Shown here piece by piece: positions 11,901-22,569 of a stretch of DNA of 64,000 nt. Origin of the DNA: Liolophura sinensis (Eukaryota; Mollusca; Polyplacophora; Chitonida; Chitonidae); assembly GCF_032854445.1 (NCBI RefSeq), contig NC_088296.1, positions 20,945,853-21,009,852 of the forward strand, written 5' to 3'. Both the position numbers and the translations under genes were made by a program. The notes beneath the pieces were generated by a model that saw nothing but the letters and a program-made list of their open reading frames with translations, had not been told where the DNA came from and did no database searches. Positions within the stretch are counted from its first letter, which is position 1, and each line of letters starts with the position of its first letter.

Positions 11901-14900
11901 ATATATGTAATTTGCTGTGTGTCATTCAATATTATGTTTTACGGTGGACCTCGTAGCCAGTGCTTCCCAAAATCCTGACAGGGAAGGACTGAAGAAACTT
12001 GAACAATAAACCTATCAAACTTACAAGATCCCTAAGGGAGATATAAACAAAACTCAAAACAAAAATCAAGCGTGGCCTTTTTGCGCGGTTTATAAAACTT
12101 TTTGTTTGGCGATTTTCGCAAAATCTTTCATAAATTGTACTTGATTTTGGCGCTATTTCTTTGTAATTTTATTTAGTATTCGCCAGGGAATGTATATTTA
12201 TTTGAACATTTCGTAATACACTTACTGATAAAAAGCCACAAACCCATTCTTTCTGTGGTATAAAGACAGACTATATATAGTAACAATAGGGTGGAATTAT
12301 CAGGTGAAAGTATACCACAGTGTCCGTCTTGACACAGAGATGTCCGTTAAGCAGAGATACATACAACACAACAAAGATACAACCAAGGCCTCCTCTTAGA
12401 TTTTAGAACATTTCCGACAGATTAGTGTGTTGAAATACATGTATGTATCTAGAAATCAAATTGACTTTTTTCTACCCACATTTTCTATTCTTGATAACGC
12501 AATGCAATCTTTGCTTTTGGGGTATTCTGAAGCCTTTTAGAAATAAGGTCTCCTGTTAATTTTTTTGTCTTTTGTGATGTTTCTTATATTTCTTATATAC
12601 AATCATGTATGTAGCGTTCGACGTTTCACATTAGGAATTTCCGTAAAATAACATTTAAAGTGGGGAAAAAAAACAGAAACACAATCCGACTTAGAAAAAA
12701 GACTATATATGACCGATATGCTGACTCTGGCGCGACGCAGGCGCTTTTCAAAAAAATGCAATTCAAGGTAATGAACAAGAAAGGTAAAGTCCTCCAATGG
12801 AGCTTTTCTTCGCAGCAGAATGCTGGTTTGGAACATTAATTATTGGAAAACAATGCATTTCAACTGTGTTACGGACTGAGATAGAAGAATGTTACGGTTG
12901 GGAAATAAATTGTTCTCAAGTGGACACCATATTTGAAGGTCACAGCAATTTTCTGCATGCCGTAACCTACAGATAAAATAGCACTGAATACATAGAATAC
13001 TCCCAAAACATCAGTCAGTAATGTCAATTATGTCAAATATGCATTGGTTTATACAAGATGGATCTTGGGGTTGAAAAGGAAACGAACAATTTCGGTTGTG
13101 GTGCACTGGTCAGAATTCTGATCAGTGACATAGACATAGTAACGGTAATGAAACGACGCCAACAGCATATATAGAGCAGTTGTGAAGATATGGCCTCGTG
13201 TTTTGCATCACATAACCCTGTTAACTCTTACAGAATAGTGGATGCGTACGTCTTACACCAGAATCGAAAGCAACATATTTATATCAAGAACGAAATTTAA
13301 ACTCTAACGCGGGATCACGAGACAACAAGTGGCATGATTTCGAGAGCAACTAATTATCCTGTGTGAAAATGCTGACTGTGTCATTGCATTTAAAAAAAAA
13401 TAATTAGATGTAATCCTAGTTTCTGGGCTATTTGTATGGACGTGCTACACAATGTTTGCAATGATAAATCTGATTGATCTAATTGGTCAATGAATTATAA
13501 TTAACACGCCTAACTTGAAGATATGTTGATACACGTCATAATAATTCTACACAGCTGATTCTGTCATTGAAGCTCGTATTGGCCATATAACAATACGCCT
13601 CTGCTCAAAAACCTGACGTGTCATTATACGTATGAAGGCGTTGATCATCAATCAAAGAAATAAATAAACTTTAAGGTAACAGAAAAAAGGATAATGGAAT
13701 GAGATTTCTTAAGAATTTGACAACTATTCGTTCAATTCCCTTATTCAAACGTAAACGTAAAGAATTCTTACTATTGCATACCAACATTTTCTTTAATCAT
13801 GTATACACCGGAATCCTGCATCCACACAATTTCTGTTCTGTTTTACTGTTTTAATTTATCTACTGGTCATTGTTACTCATTTTTAAATGGAAAAGTAAAA
13901 TATAGACAACTAATGTTTTGTAACTTGGCATTCATCTATATTAGCTAAAAAATATTAGGCATGCATATATGGGATAGAGCGAGACTAACTTAACTCATTA
14001 TTTTTTCTCCCGCCATTGCAAGTCTTTCTTATGTGTCTTTAAACACTTGCTTCATACACTATAAATACAATCTAAACTAATGCAAATCTATTTTTCTTTT
14101 TACAGCCGGGAAATGAAACAATTTTCTTAAACCACGAAAAGATATTTAAAATTTGGTTCAAAATAGTTTTTCAGTAAAACTGCCATAGAAATTTCAATAG
14201 AAACAAACAAACATTTTTCTGGGCTAATTTAACCTTATTTACACAACGTTAGATGTTTAGACTAGTATTGTATGTGTTTGTCACCAAACTGTACATTCAA
14301 TGCCCAAGTCGGTAAACACAGCGCAGTTTAGTTCTCTGCCCCGTTTCTAACTATTACCTAGTAGTCATTCGTTTTCATTTTGACGAAGTCTTCCATCAAA
14401 CACGTGTATTTTATAAATTTACAAGACCCTCAATAAAAACGAAACAGTTTCTTCGTCTGTTTTTTTTCCAATATGGATTATATGCTTATGAAAGTGATGA
14501 CTGAGAAAAAATATGCTTGGTGTGCTCTCTCAAGACAAATGTGTACAAATTGGGACGTCCCCACTGAGATGTGTATCCGTGGTACACAAATTTTGTGCTC
14601 GTCGTACGTCATTGTGGACGTGTTGCAGGAATTATACTATTTCTACTCTACTGGTGCACTGACCACAATATTAAGTCCATGCGAACTTTTGCCACAGGAC
14701 TGTGTATGTAGATGTACACAGTTCTTATAGAGTAATGTATGGTTTGGGGTCTAGTTAACAAATTCGAGAATAACCACGTGTACAGTGGCGACTAATCTCT
14801 GTACACAGACATCGTGAAATGAAAGACGTCGATCTCATGTCTCGAAAGACGTCAGGCAATTAAACATTTATCATTCCCGCTAATCATCATTGTCATTCAA

Positions 14901-15662
14901 GACAGACCTTAGTTCCATTATTCAAGAAACTGTATCTCCGCGTTTATGTGACTAAAATATATTTACATTTTTGTAGCCTATTGAGATAATTGTTAAAGTC
15001 AAATCAAGCAACAGAGTCTCATTGACTACTCTTAATCCCCAAAACACGGCCTCTGGTCAATTAAGTGCAGTTAAGGTTTTGTTTTTACTATTCATGAAAA
15101 TGCGTAAATAGTAGCAAGTCATTGGATTAGAATTACTTCACATGCTATCCTGTTATCCGGTCTACTATACAAAAGGGGGAAAACAAAAGTGCTGCCTCAC
15201 TGGAACACTATGGCGAAGACAGCAGATAATTAACCTCATCCGGCGACAAAACACATGCAAGTACGTGATCTACACACGTGTGCTTACATTTACTATGAAG
15301 GGAGGAGTACCCAGTGGTACAGGAAGAACCCAGCCAACAGTTCTTGAAACACGCAATTCCTGCTTGCTTTACGATGGACACCGGCGATGGGTGTCATACG
15401 AATGGTTGCACAGTTAACCCTCCTTATGGCTGTAACATGTGTTGACATGAAACTCACTCAACATCTGCCAGCAACAGAACAGTTAATCCTATCCATGTAA
15501 AGTATGACCTTAAACCCCAAGCACTCACTCACTCACTCACCTATCCATATATGTGTTACGCTTTAACATAGCACAGGATAAAGACAACAGGACATATTCA
15601 CTCAGTAATATATACTTACCTATTAAGGAAAGCAACAGAACATTCACTGTAAACCAGTCCAT
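5951..15662 (-). CDS. Secreted F-type lectin (F5/8C-like) domain protein
   Basis: Three coding exons: 15662-15620, 7828-7647 and 6220-5951 (164 codons plus TAA). Phases agree across both joins. Exon 1 encodes a signal peptide, MDWFTVNVLLLSLIG. The rest is one FTP (fucolectin/tachylectin-4/pentraxin-1) domain: AKQSSTW near residue 23, SSCAKTGYH 43-51, INGKPDYR 71-78, VGDN 95-98 and the closing GRYITLEAL...LEICEF at 137-159. Four cysteines (45, 114, 131, 157) fit the usual disulfides. An NTS glycosylation site lies at 41. Known F-type lectins bind fucose through His then Arg-x-Asp; here His51 is present but the later motif reads KPD, so binding is uncertain. Such proteins usually act in innate recognition. 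Intron 1 is about 7.8 kb. The domain call is firm, the distant signal exon less so. Confidence 0.72.
6293..6490. mobile_element. SINE family C fragment
   Basis: Contains the module GCATCATGCCGAAGACACC, a C-run, ACATTACACTAACACCG and CTCTCAGTGCTGAGCGCCAA, shared with 9845-10060 and 28808-28945. It lies in intron 2 of the lectin-like gene, about 70 bp from exon 3. Confidence 0.7.
6491..7020. other. Intron 2 of the lectin-like gene, unassigned part
   Basis: No repeat or exon recognised. Confidence 0.4.
7021..7675. repeat. About ten-copy ~65-bp minisatellite overlapping exon 2
   Basis: Ten diverged units of about 60-75 bp, recognised by recurring CTACTGTAAGACCTACGACT, GACAAGACACCGGCTTACCG and TAATACTTTGTTAAACTTAA. 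The last unit (about 7615-7675) runs into exon 2 of the lectin-like gene: exon end, donor and repeat unit are the same sequence type. On the transcribed (minus) strand most units carry a GGTAAG-like donor and a CTTACAG-like acceptor. Confidence 0.9.
7865..8110. repeat. Degenerate ATTGA/TTGAT simple repeat
   Basis: Low-complexity stretch of GATTGATT, AATTAATGAATT and related words. It yields an open frame of repeated Leu-Ile-Asp/Asn, which is a by-product of the repeat. Confidence 0.8.
8147..8236 (-). mobile_element. SINE family A, 3' fragment
   Basis: TTGATTGGTGTTTTACGCTG through GGCGGCGGCCAGC and GTGGGCGGAAACC. The tRNA head is missing. Confidence 0.85.
8237..9571. other. Intron 1 of the lectin-like gene, proximal part
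   Basis: No exon found. A local imperfect direct repeat is visible: about 8858-8900 and 8923-8967 share TGATAATA, GATTTGTC and TGGCTTTAT. Confidence 0.45.
9572..10120. mobile_element. SINE B/C-like element interrupted by a family A SINE
   Basis: The outer element begins with GTATGCTTGGGGTTTAATGT, stops at about 9611, and resumes at about 9830 with ATATTTCAGCCATATGACGA. It continues through GCATCATGTCGAGGAGACC and CTCTCAGTACTGAGCGCCAA. The order matches uninterrupted relatives at 29968-30325 and 28720-28960, so a younger SINE landed inside it. Confidence 0.7.
9612..9829 (+). mobile_element. SINE family A, internally shortened, inserted in another SINE
   Basis: Head GGGGCCTCCATGGCTCATTT, body CAACCTGCGGATGGTCGTGG, 3' end GGTAAAACACCAATCAAATA and an (AAATA)n tail. 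Part between the tRNA head and GGGAAGGTCTGC is missing compared with 55794-56069. Confidence 0.88.
10121..15497. other. Intron 1 of the lectin-like gene, distal part
   Basis: About 5.4 kb with no SINE, exon or tandem repeat that I can support on either strand. AT-rich with A/T runs. Open frames at 10784-11095, 12603-12836 and 15142-15417 show no domain and poor splice context. Confidence 0.45.
15498..15541 (+). mobile_element. SINE family B, 3' tail fragment
   Basis: GACCTTAAACCCCAAGCACT followed by (CACT)n, the same 3' end as the minus-strand copies at 29968 and 49335. It lies in intron 1 just downstream of the lectin signal exon. Confidence 0.7.
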
Positions 15663-16489
15663 GTTTGCTAGCAGCTCGTATCCTCCCAACCACAGAGTCA
15701 GGCTAAAACTACTGAAGCTGTGAGAAGTCAGAAGCTGGCTTTGGGACTCCAATATTGAGGCGTGATCAGGGAACAGTCTTCTTGGGGCCGGAAAGATTTC
15801 CTTGAGCATGCACAAAAGACATTAATCTATAAGCCTGGAACCCAGATACATACAGAAAACAAAGCTTCGACAGGAAAAACAACTCGATATACAGCCCAGT
15901 CGATACATAATGCATCAGAACAGAAGCAATTCTTCATTTCCCGAGGCACTTAGGCGCAGACCACAGCCTTCAAGTGTCTCCCAACCTACGCGGTGGCCCG
16001 AAGACCGACAATGACTCTGCCGTAGACTAGCTTCCATGTTTTTAGAGTATTTGACGTTACGTGCATTTCTTAAGCTGGAAAACATATTGAAGAAATGAAT
16101 TTCATCGATATGACGACATATGGAAAGCGACGACTGGGGGATATTTCTTTCTAAACGATTCTAAAGGTGCAATTATTTTTTTTTTTAAATCGATGCCTGG
16201 ACACGGTAATTGTTTTCAGCAGATTCGTTTTTGTTGTTTCAGACTGTCATTAAAACTGATGTCTTGAAGAGTGCGAATGAATGTGTCACAGATACAAATA
16301 TTAAATGAAACGAAAATATCGAAAGTTCGTGTTAAGCCTAATGCTGGCATTTTATGATGAGTAGGATTTTATCCTCTGTAGAGATAATCATTCACCTATG
16401 TAACAAAACATACAGAGAAGTAGACTGAGGACCTGTCGCGGCCTCGTGATCCCCCCCATTTTTTCTTGGATTGCACCGCGATCTGGTAG
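15663..16489. other. Upstream region of the lectin-like gene
   Basis: Contains its putative 5' UTR and promoter. No clear TATA box or exon was assigned. Confidence 0.35.
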
Positions 16490-16669
16490 AGTAGTGCCTA
16501 CCAGCCTCGCTACATATACAATACTACGTTGTTTCGCAACGCTGCCCTGTTACCCATTCATCCCATAGAATCGCTACCTTTACCTCTACCTCACCTCGCG
16601 CTCCTTTCTTACCAGACAACTATCCTCTTATTTTGTCTCTTTATTTCGCTATAGTATATGTCACCGCCT

Positions 16670-16960
16670 TGTCTCGCTGCTTCGCACATGTATTGTAGTA
16701 TCTGGACTCGCTGCTTCGATACATGCTCCTTAAGGTCTCGCCTCGATGCTTCGCAATATGTACATGTATCTTTTTATTTTGCCTCCCCGCCTGGCTATAC
16801 ACGTGTGCTTTATTATCTCTATTCGCCTCTTCGCTGCATGTTCCTCAAGGTCTCGTTTCGCCCCTTCGATATATACGGTACCTCTTTGTCTCGCATCTTC
16901 GCTCTCACGTATACCACACTGTCTCAGTTAGCTCTTTCGCAACATGTACCTCATTGTATC
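16670..16960. repeat. Degenerate 35-bp satellite, pyrimidine-rich
   Basis: The word GCTGCTTCG / CTCTTCGC followed by ACATGTA-like bases recurs near 16676, 16711, 16746, about 16790, 16826, 16861, 16895 and 16932, a 35-bp step. Looser similar sequence extends left to about 16490. The plus strand is strongly C/T-rich. Open frames here are repeat by-products. Confidence 0.75.
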
Positions 16961-17887
16961 ATCTCACTGACACGTCGATGGCCTTCTGGCTGGCTTCACA
17001 TTTAACTGAGACAATTGGCTGTGGGTGTGCATCAGGGGTTTAGCAGAACAGCTGTACATGTACATTACCAAATCAATATAACTGCTCTTACCATTTACAT
17101 ACAACAATGATTGACAGGGTTTGATGCAATAACCATGTAGCTGTAAGTTCCATCAGTTAACACACTTACCGTTACTATTGTGGGGAAACCTTTATTCAAA
17201 CTTTAAAGCGTTTGTCATAGAATCATGAATCAGCATTACGTTCTCTCCAGAACATGTATGTTTGTTTATTTCTTTAAGAATACCTCCTGGCGATCACAAA
17301 ATCTTTCAAGGTAATATAACTGAAAGAATGTAACTTTAGGTTAAACCCATAGTCCTTCATATTTTCATTCATTCAAATTATTCATTCTTTCGTGTGCTAA
17401 AACTGATTCATAATTTTATCTATTAAAATTATTGATATATTCATTCATTAAAATGATTCGCATTTTTAACGATTAAAATAATTCACATTTTTATTCATTA
17501 CAGAAACACTTTATAAAATTACGACCTAATGCTACAAATACGATAACTAGTCCTTGTACAACGGAATAAAGTGTAAGCAATATAGGAAACTTTCTGGCGA
17601 ATAATATGCAGAAATCTGAACTCTTGGGGAAAGTTTGAGTAGTCTAAAATACCTACGCAAGGAACGCCATACTCAAGAATTTTTCACTTGTACCATGGCT
17701 GAGGGTAAAAACCAGACCTGTAAAAAGTTACTTACATGTACACGTGCCAGTATTCTCGATGTGAAAAGATGTGGGAGTATATGATACGACAGCTTAGTGA
17801 AGCTAAAGTGTCTCAGTTGTGGAACTACTGTAAGCGTCTTACAGCTTAGGCTACGATCAGTCGGTGTGGATTAATATGGTTCGTTGT
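16961..17887. other. Intergenic, nothing assigned
   Basis: AT-rich. 17365-17505 has loosely repeated ATTCATT/ATTAAAAT words. Confidence 0.4.
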
Positions 17888-17982
17888 TTCTTATTTCTTT
17901 ATTTCTTTGGTGTTTTACGCCGTACTTAAGAGTATTTCATTTATACGACGGCGGCCAGCATTATAGTGGGAGGAAACCGGCC
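17888..17982 (-). mobile_element. SINE family A, 3' fragment
   Basis: GGTGTTTTACGCCGTACTTA, then ACGACGGCGGCCAGCATTAT and GGGAGGAAACCGG. Confidence 0.88.
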
Positions 17983-19630
17983 ACAGATACTGTTGCATTA
18001 GTAATATATCATCATTCCGTTCCTGTCATCTATATATATGTTCAACTATTCACAGTTTTTGCTTGCGTACTTCGCAATTTTACTCTCTTAAAACCCAAAT
18101 GTTAAATTGTCAAAATGTGTCAAAATAGTAAAAAATGTTAAATACTCTAAAACGTGAGTGCCAACACCTGAGTGCCAATGCTAGACCGTGTCCTGAATTT
18201 TCACAAACTGTGAAACAGCGTAAGATTGCAAAACTTTTAGCGTGAGTAATACTGATAACAAGGTGTTAATGTGTCGTAAAATCGTGTTAAATTACAACAT
18301 TTTTGATTGATCCTGTTTTTAAATTTTTACATTTAAGAAAGTGTTAACCTAACATTATAAATGCTTTCCTTCCTCCATTACTGCCAAAATTTAAATTCAA
18401 TATATATTAAAGTTAGATTTCAGTTTTAAGTATGTGGTATTATTAGTGTAAGCCCAACAACGCATTATAGTATAATATCACGGCTTTAATATAATGTGTT
18501 CATGTTATGCAGGTAAAACGTCTGATGACAACTGTTAGGGTAATCAAGGGGACAAAAACTGAACAATTATGTGTATGTCAATAACCAATCAATAGCTAAT
18601 CAATGTCTCGAATAATAGACGGGAACATTTGTATGAAGACAACAAAGAATGATTATACGACAAATAAATTACATTACGTACAACCATTAACGTCTCGCAT
18701 TTTTCCTAACGATTGCCAATTGAGAGTAATGATTATAGGATTTACCTCGCAATTTCTGTTTTTGACCTATATACTCTTATCGTGAAGTAGACTGTGTCGC
18801 CATGGTGGCATGGGTCACGCCTCCCTTTCATTGAATGTTTCGCCGTTATGTCGATCAAATGACGCATGGCTATTTTAGACGGTAATGGCTGGTGGGTGGG
18901 AAAGCCTTAGATCATCCTTCAGATTTGCTCCAAGATTATGTTTAAAGTATATTTAGCAGCTTGATTAGCGCCATCTAACACCATGGAGAGGTAACCAGCC
19001 TAGCATGACCACGAGGCCTTGTCTGATCGTTAAAAATCGATTGTTGCGCTACGACTGCAATGTTTTATTATTTATACATCGGTGAAATCCCAGTATTTCC
19101 TTCACTTATAAAAATGATATCTTCACTAGTCAGATATCACTTTTGTTATTACAGTGTACAATTACACTGCTGGAGGCCGTGAAATCTTCGTGAACCGCAT
19201 CACAAGGCCGTGCACTTCCATGCAATATATAGTTCGCCAAAAAGGAGGTAGAAATTCTTCATGTGCTTAATTTACGTAAATACCTATGTTGCATTAGCAT
19301 TAAGCATCTTTGTGGAATGTATAATTACTTACAGACAGCGTGTAAAACTGTAAAAAGCTTTTGTGAGTGTGGACGTGAACGAAACTGAAGCGCGGATGAA
19401 TAGAATCAGAAATACAACGAAGATAGCACACTGCATATTTCTTTCACGGATGCAACAAATAAACTGATACGCATTTATATACATGTAGAGAAGATGTCAA
19501 GATATAAATAATAAAGAGAATATTGCACAGTGAAGGATGAATACCATAAATATTGTTCTCGTGAAAGGTAGAAATGATAACCCACTCGACGCTTTGCGTA
19601 TATCTATTTCTACTGTAACGTTGCCTTGTC
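17983..19630. other. Intergenic upstream of the membrane-protein gene
   Basis: No exon or repeat supported. Confidence 0.4.
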
Positions 19631-19637
19631 TTTAATG

Positions 19638-19760
19638 TGACGTCATTATGAAGGCACTTTGAACAAATATGGCGTCAAAATGTTTTTTTACATGTACCGC
19701 GCGAAGAGACGTTACAAACTATGACGCCAAGAAGGCAAAATTATATTTAATGTGACGTCA
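19638..19760 (+). promoter_or_regulatory. Paired CRE palindromes upstream of the membrane-protein gene
   Basis: TGACGTCA occurs at 19638-19645 and 19753-19760, the second 86 bp before the ATG and next to a TATATTTAA at about 19743. Both sit in a similar context (TTTAATGTGACGTCA), so the pair may be an old duplication. TGACGTCA is the CREB/ATF site; use here is inferred. Confidence 0.45.
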
Positions 19761-19846
19761 CAAACAATGACGACATAGACGTAGTCACCATGGGCAACAA
19801 AAGGGTTTTCAGTTCTTCCTGGAAGAAAGGTTGATCTTGACGCAAC

Positions 19847-22450
19847 ATGCTTCCTTCTGTTTTTCTCTGGCTATCTCTTCTTTCCTTTACTCGCGGAAGT
19901 AAGTACAAATTTATTTCGCATTATATAATTGGCTGCTTATTTTAAAAAAGGTTTTTTTTTAAAGTGGTATCTTTGAATAACCGTTGTATAATACCTTCCC
20001 AAACCAAATACCGCTTTTTCTCTAATTGTATAGGATTGTATATTGTCTTTGAGAATATGTATACATATACAAAGAGTGTCTGCTTGTTCCAAAGCTCTTG
20101 GTGTAGCATGTACTATACCTAAACCTTGGCACACATAACTGTAGTTGATAATTATATAACGGCACTAGTTCCCTATTCAAAGAAGTAAGGGGTATTTCTG
20201 TTCCCTTTGAAATTTATGGAAACATTTACATAAATCCGAATGAATAACGCACACAGTTAGTTCGCGACTCGTCATGGGACTCGTCGAACCACACAGATAT
20301 TCTGCTAAAGTTTAGGGTGACAGGTAGGCTTATATGAATGTGGTTGGATACGTCATTTGCATTTAAACGTGTCAGTTTCACTGAGTAGATCACGAGAATG
20401 TCCATTGTATCTTGCATAAGACGTCTCAGAATTATTACTAGGCTGATTATCGAATTAAAACATTGAATATCGATAGCTTCTCCATGCAGCCTATATTAAA
20501 AGAAAGTCCACATTTTTTTAAAGATAAAACCATTATTACTTGTATGGCTTCAGATCTCGATAGCAACGGAAGGATTATTCAGTACGCCGTCCCAAGCATG
20601 CCAAGCACGCGTCCTCCATCACCCACTTCGCAAAGGCCAGCCCGTTTCCTCAGACCAGAAACTAACCATAACGACGCCGCCTGGATGCACTACGGGGAGA
20701 CAACTCCAAGCTTCTTCTCAACCAAAGATCTTCCTTTACAACTGAAATCTCGTCCACGGCTTCACATCATGCCGGAATATCCGAGCTTGATAGATTATTA
20801 CCCAACAGCCGTCATACGTCGACCAAAGAAGAGTCCTCAGCGTAAAGGCTCTGCAAAACAACGTCTGAGATCGTCCAATCAATGGCGACGTCTGAGGCCG
20901 GGCAGGACAAGACGCCCCCCAAGGCGGAGACGGAACGTCCGTAAGAAGCGGTACATGTACGAAGATGTGTACGACTGGGACTACGAGGCCACGGAGCTTG
21001 ACTATGAGGTAGGTGTCTGCTGGCTTGTTTACCTGTATGTGTACACGTGTTGTCAGATTGACGCTACAATGTAAATGAATTCTGTTATTTTAGCATAATA
21101 TTTTGTTATATTCAGCATAACAGCAGTTGTATAAGGAATCGAGTACGTTTTCCACTGGCGATAAATCAGTCAATGCCAGTTACGGCATATATTTTAACGG
21201 TCTCAAAAGATGATGGACATGTATGTGCATGCTATACGAAAATGCTTCTGGCCTTATTTATTGATTTTTGTTCGTTTGTTTTTTGTTTTTTTGTTTTTGC
21301 TGCGTGTTCTTCTCTTCCTTTTTCTCTTACTTGTCTCCTATGATGCTGGCCGCCTTCGTATACGCTACATATTTTTGAGTGCAGCGTGAAACGCCAATCA
21401 AATGAAGAAATAAATAAATACGCTTACTAATACTCCATTTCAAAAACCAGATATTTTTCTCGTTTGTTTCTTAGCTAGAGGAGAAGAGTGAAGTTGAGAA
21501 GTTCCTGGACAAATGGCACGAGCAGGGCATGAAGCTTGTGGGTATCCTCTGTGTATTCATGACGTGTTTCTGCACGTGCTGCTGTGTCTGTCGGGCCGCC
21601 CTCCGCTCCCTGTGTAACAGTTGTGCTGCTAACTGCCAGGCCTGCGGGGACAGACTCAGGTGTCGAGACCCCAGTGAGTAGCTACGGATAAATGTTAACA
21701 CATGCTGACTGATAGCACCATTCTAGATCGAGATCTTAGTGACCTTAGCGACAAAACCGCGACTTTCACGCCCACTGCGGAAGGCGCGAACATTGCGCAC
21801 GTTCGTGGAAGGCGCGTAAGACACCGATCCTCGCCCTTCCTAGTCCTGCAGAAGGTCGCGAAGGTCACCGTTTGTTTGATTCCACGCCCTGCACGACCCA
21901 AGCCTCCCATAGAGTGCTCAGATCCGCGCCTTACGCGTGTTATGTGGGGCACGATGGTCATGGGTTTGAAATAATGCCCCTCCCCACACCCAGGATCGCG
22001 AAATACTCGTGAACGACAAAAATGTACGCTATCAGGCAATGCGATCTTGCTTATTTTACACTGTGACATCTCAGTTATGCCATTTCACAAATACAAAACA
22101 GAATGCTTTTTAAACGTTTTGCGGGATGCTTTATCCAATGATGTGTATATACACTTGGTCTGGTGTCGTTTCTTTTAACACGTTCATTCTTAAACAAGAC
22201 CGACATTTCTTTAATAGTAAAATGTGTGTTTGAATTTAACCATTGCCACAATTGAATTAGCATGATATAAGAGTACATGTTCCGTTTTTTGTCACCACGC
22301 TGTTGTCTTTTTCTTTTAGATTACAGGAAATTCTGCAAAGCAGCTGGACCTTTTGGATTAAAGATGAGTTACAGTGATTACAAAAAACTGAAAGGCCATT
22401 ATGAAGAATACGCCTTTAACAAGTACGGTCAAGACGCCCCTAAAATCTGA
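19847..22450 (+). CDS. Unrecognised single-pass membrane protein, four exons
   Basis: Exons 19847-19898, 20554-21008, 21475-21673 and 22320-22450 join in phase (1, 0, 1) to 278 codons plus TGA. Residues 1-17 (MLPSVFLWLSLLSFTRG) form a signal peptide. The outer part is Pro-rich, then Arg/Lys-dense (106-150) with RRRR at 141-144 and a furin-type RKKR at 147-150. It is followed by an acidic Tyr-rich stretch (151-169) suited to tyrosine sulfation, and a helical linker. The membrane segment LVGILCVFMTCFCTCCCVC (190-208) and the following 27 residues hold 12 cysteines, likely palmitoylated. The tail (236-278) has YRKFCKAAGPFGLK and many Tyr/Lys. I know no family for it. Processing, sulfation and palmitoylation are inferences. 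The exon 2 acceptor was chosen for phase; the others are clear. Confidence 0.75.
21337..21420 (+). mobile_element. SINE family A, 3' fragment in intron 2
   Basis: ATGATGCTGGCCGCCTTCGT, TTTTTGAGTGCAGCGTGAAA and CGCCAATCAAAT, ending in (AAATA)n, 54 bp before exon 3 of the membrane-protein gene. Confidence 0.82.
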
Positions 22451-22563
22451 TTGCGGGATCTTGTCCCACTTTGCATATCAGTCAGAGTATTATACCAGAC
22501 CACTTAATGTTCCACTGCGATTGTTAACCGTTGGCTGATAGCTTCCGTCCTGTTTATTCTTGT

Positions 22564-22569
22564 AATAAA
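22564..22569 (+). terminator. Polyadenylation signal of the membrane-protein gene
   Basis: AATAAA 114 bases after the stop codon, giving a short 3' UTR. Confidence 0.7.

Noticed and set aside
16658-17043. Three overlapping frames of 61-115 codons
   Set aside because: All lie in the degenerate 35-bp C/T-rich satellite and have its composition.
21695-22069. 124-codon minus-strand and 90-codon plus-strand frames
   Set aside because: Overlap on opposite strands in a GC-rich intron stretch where stops are rare; no domain.
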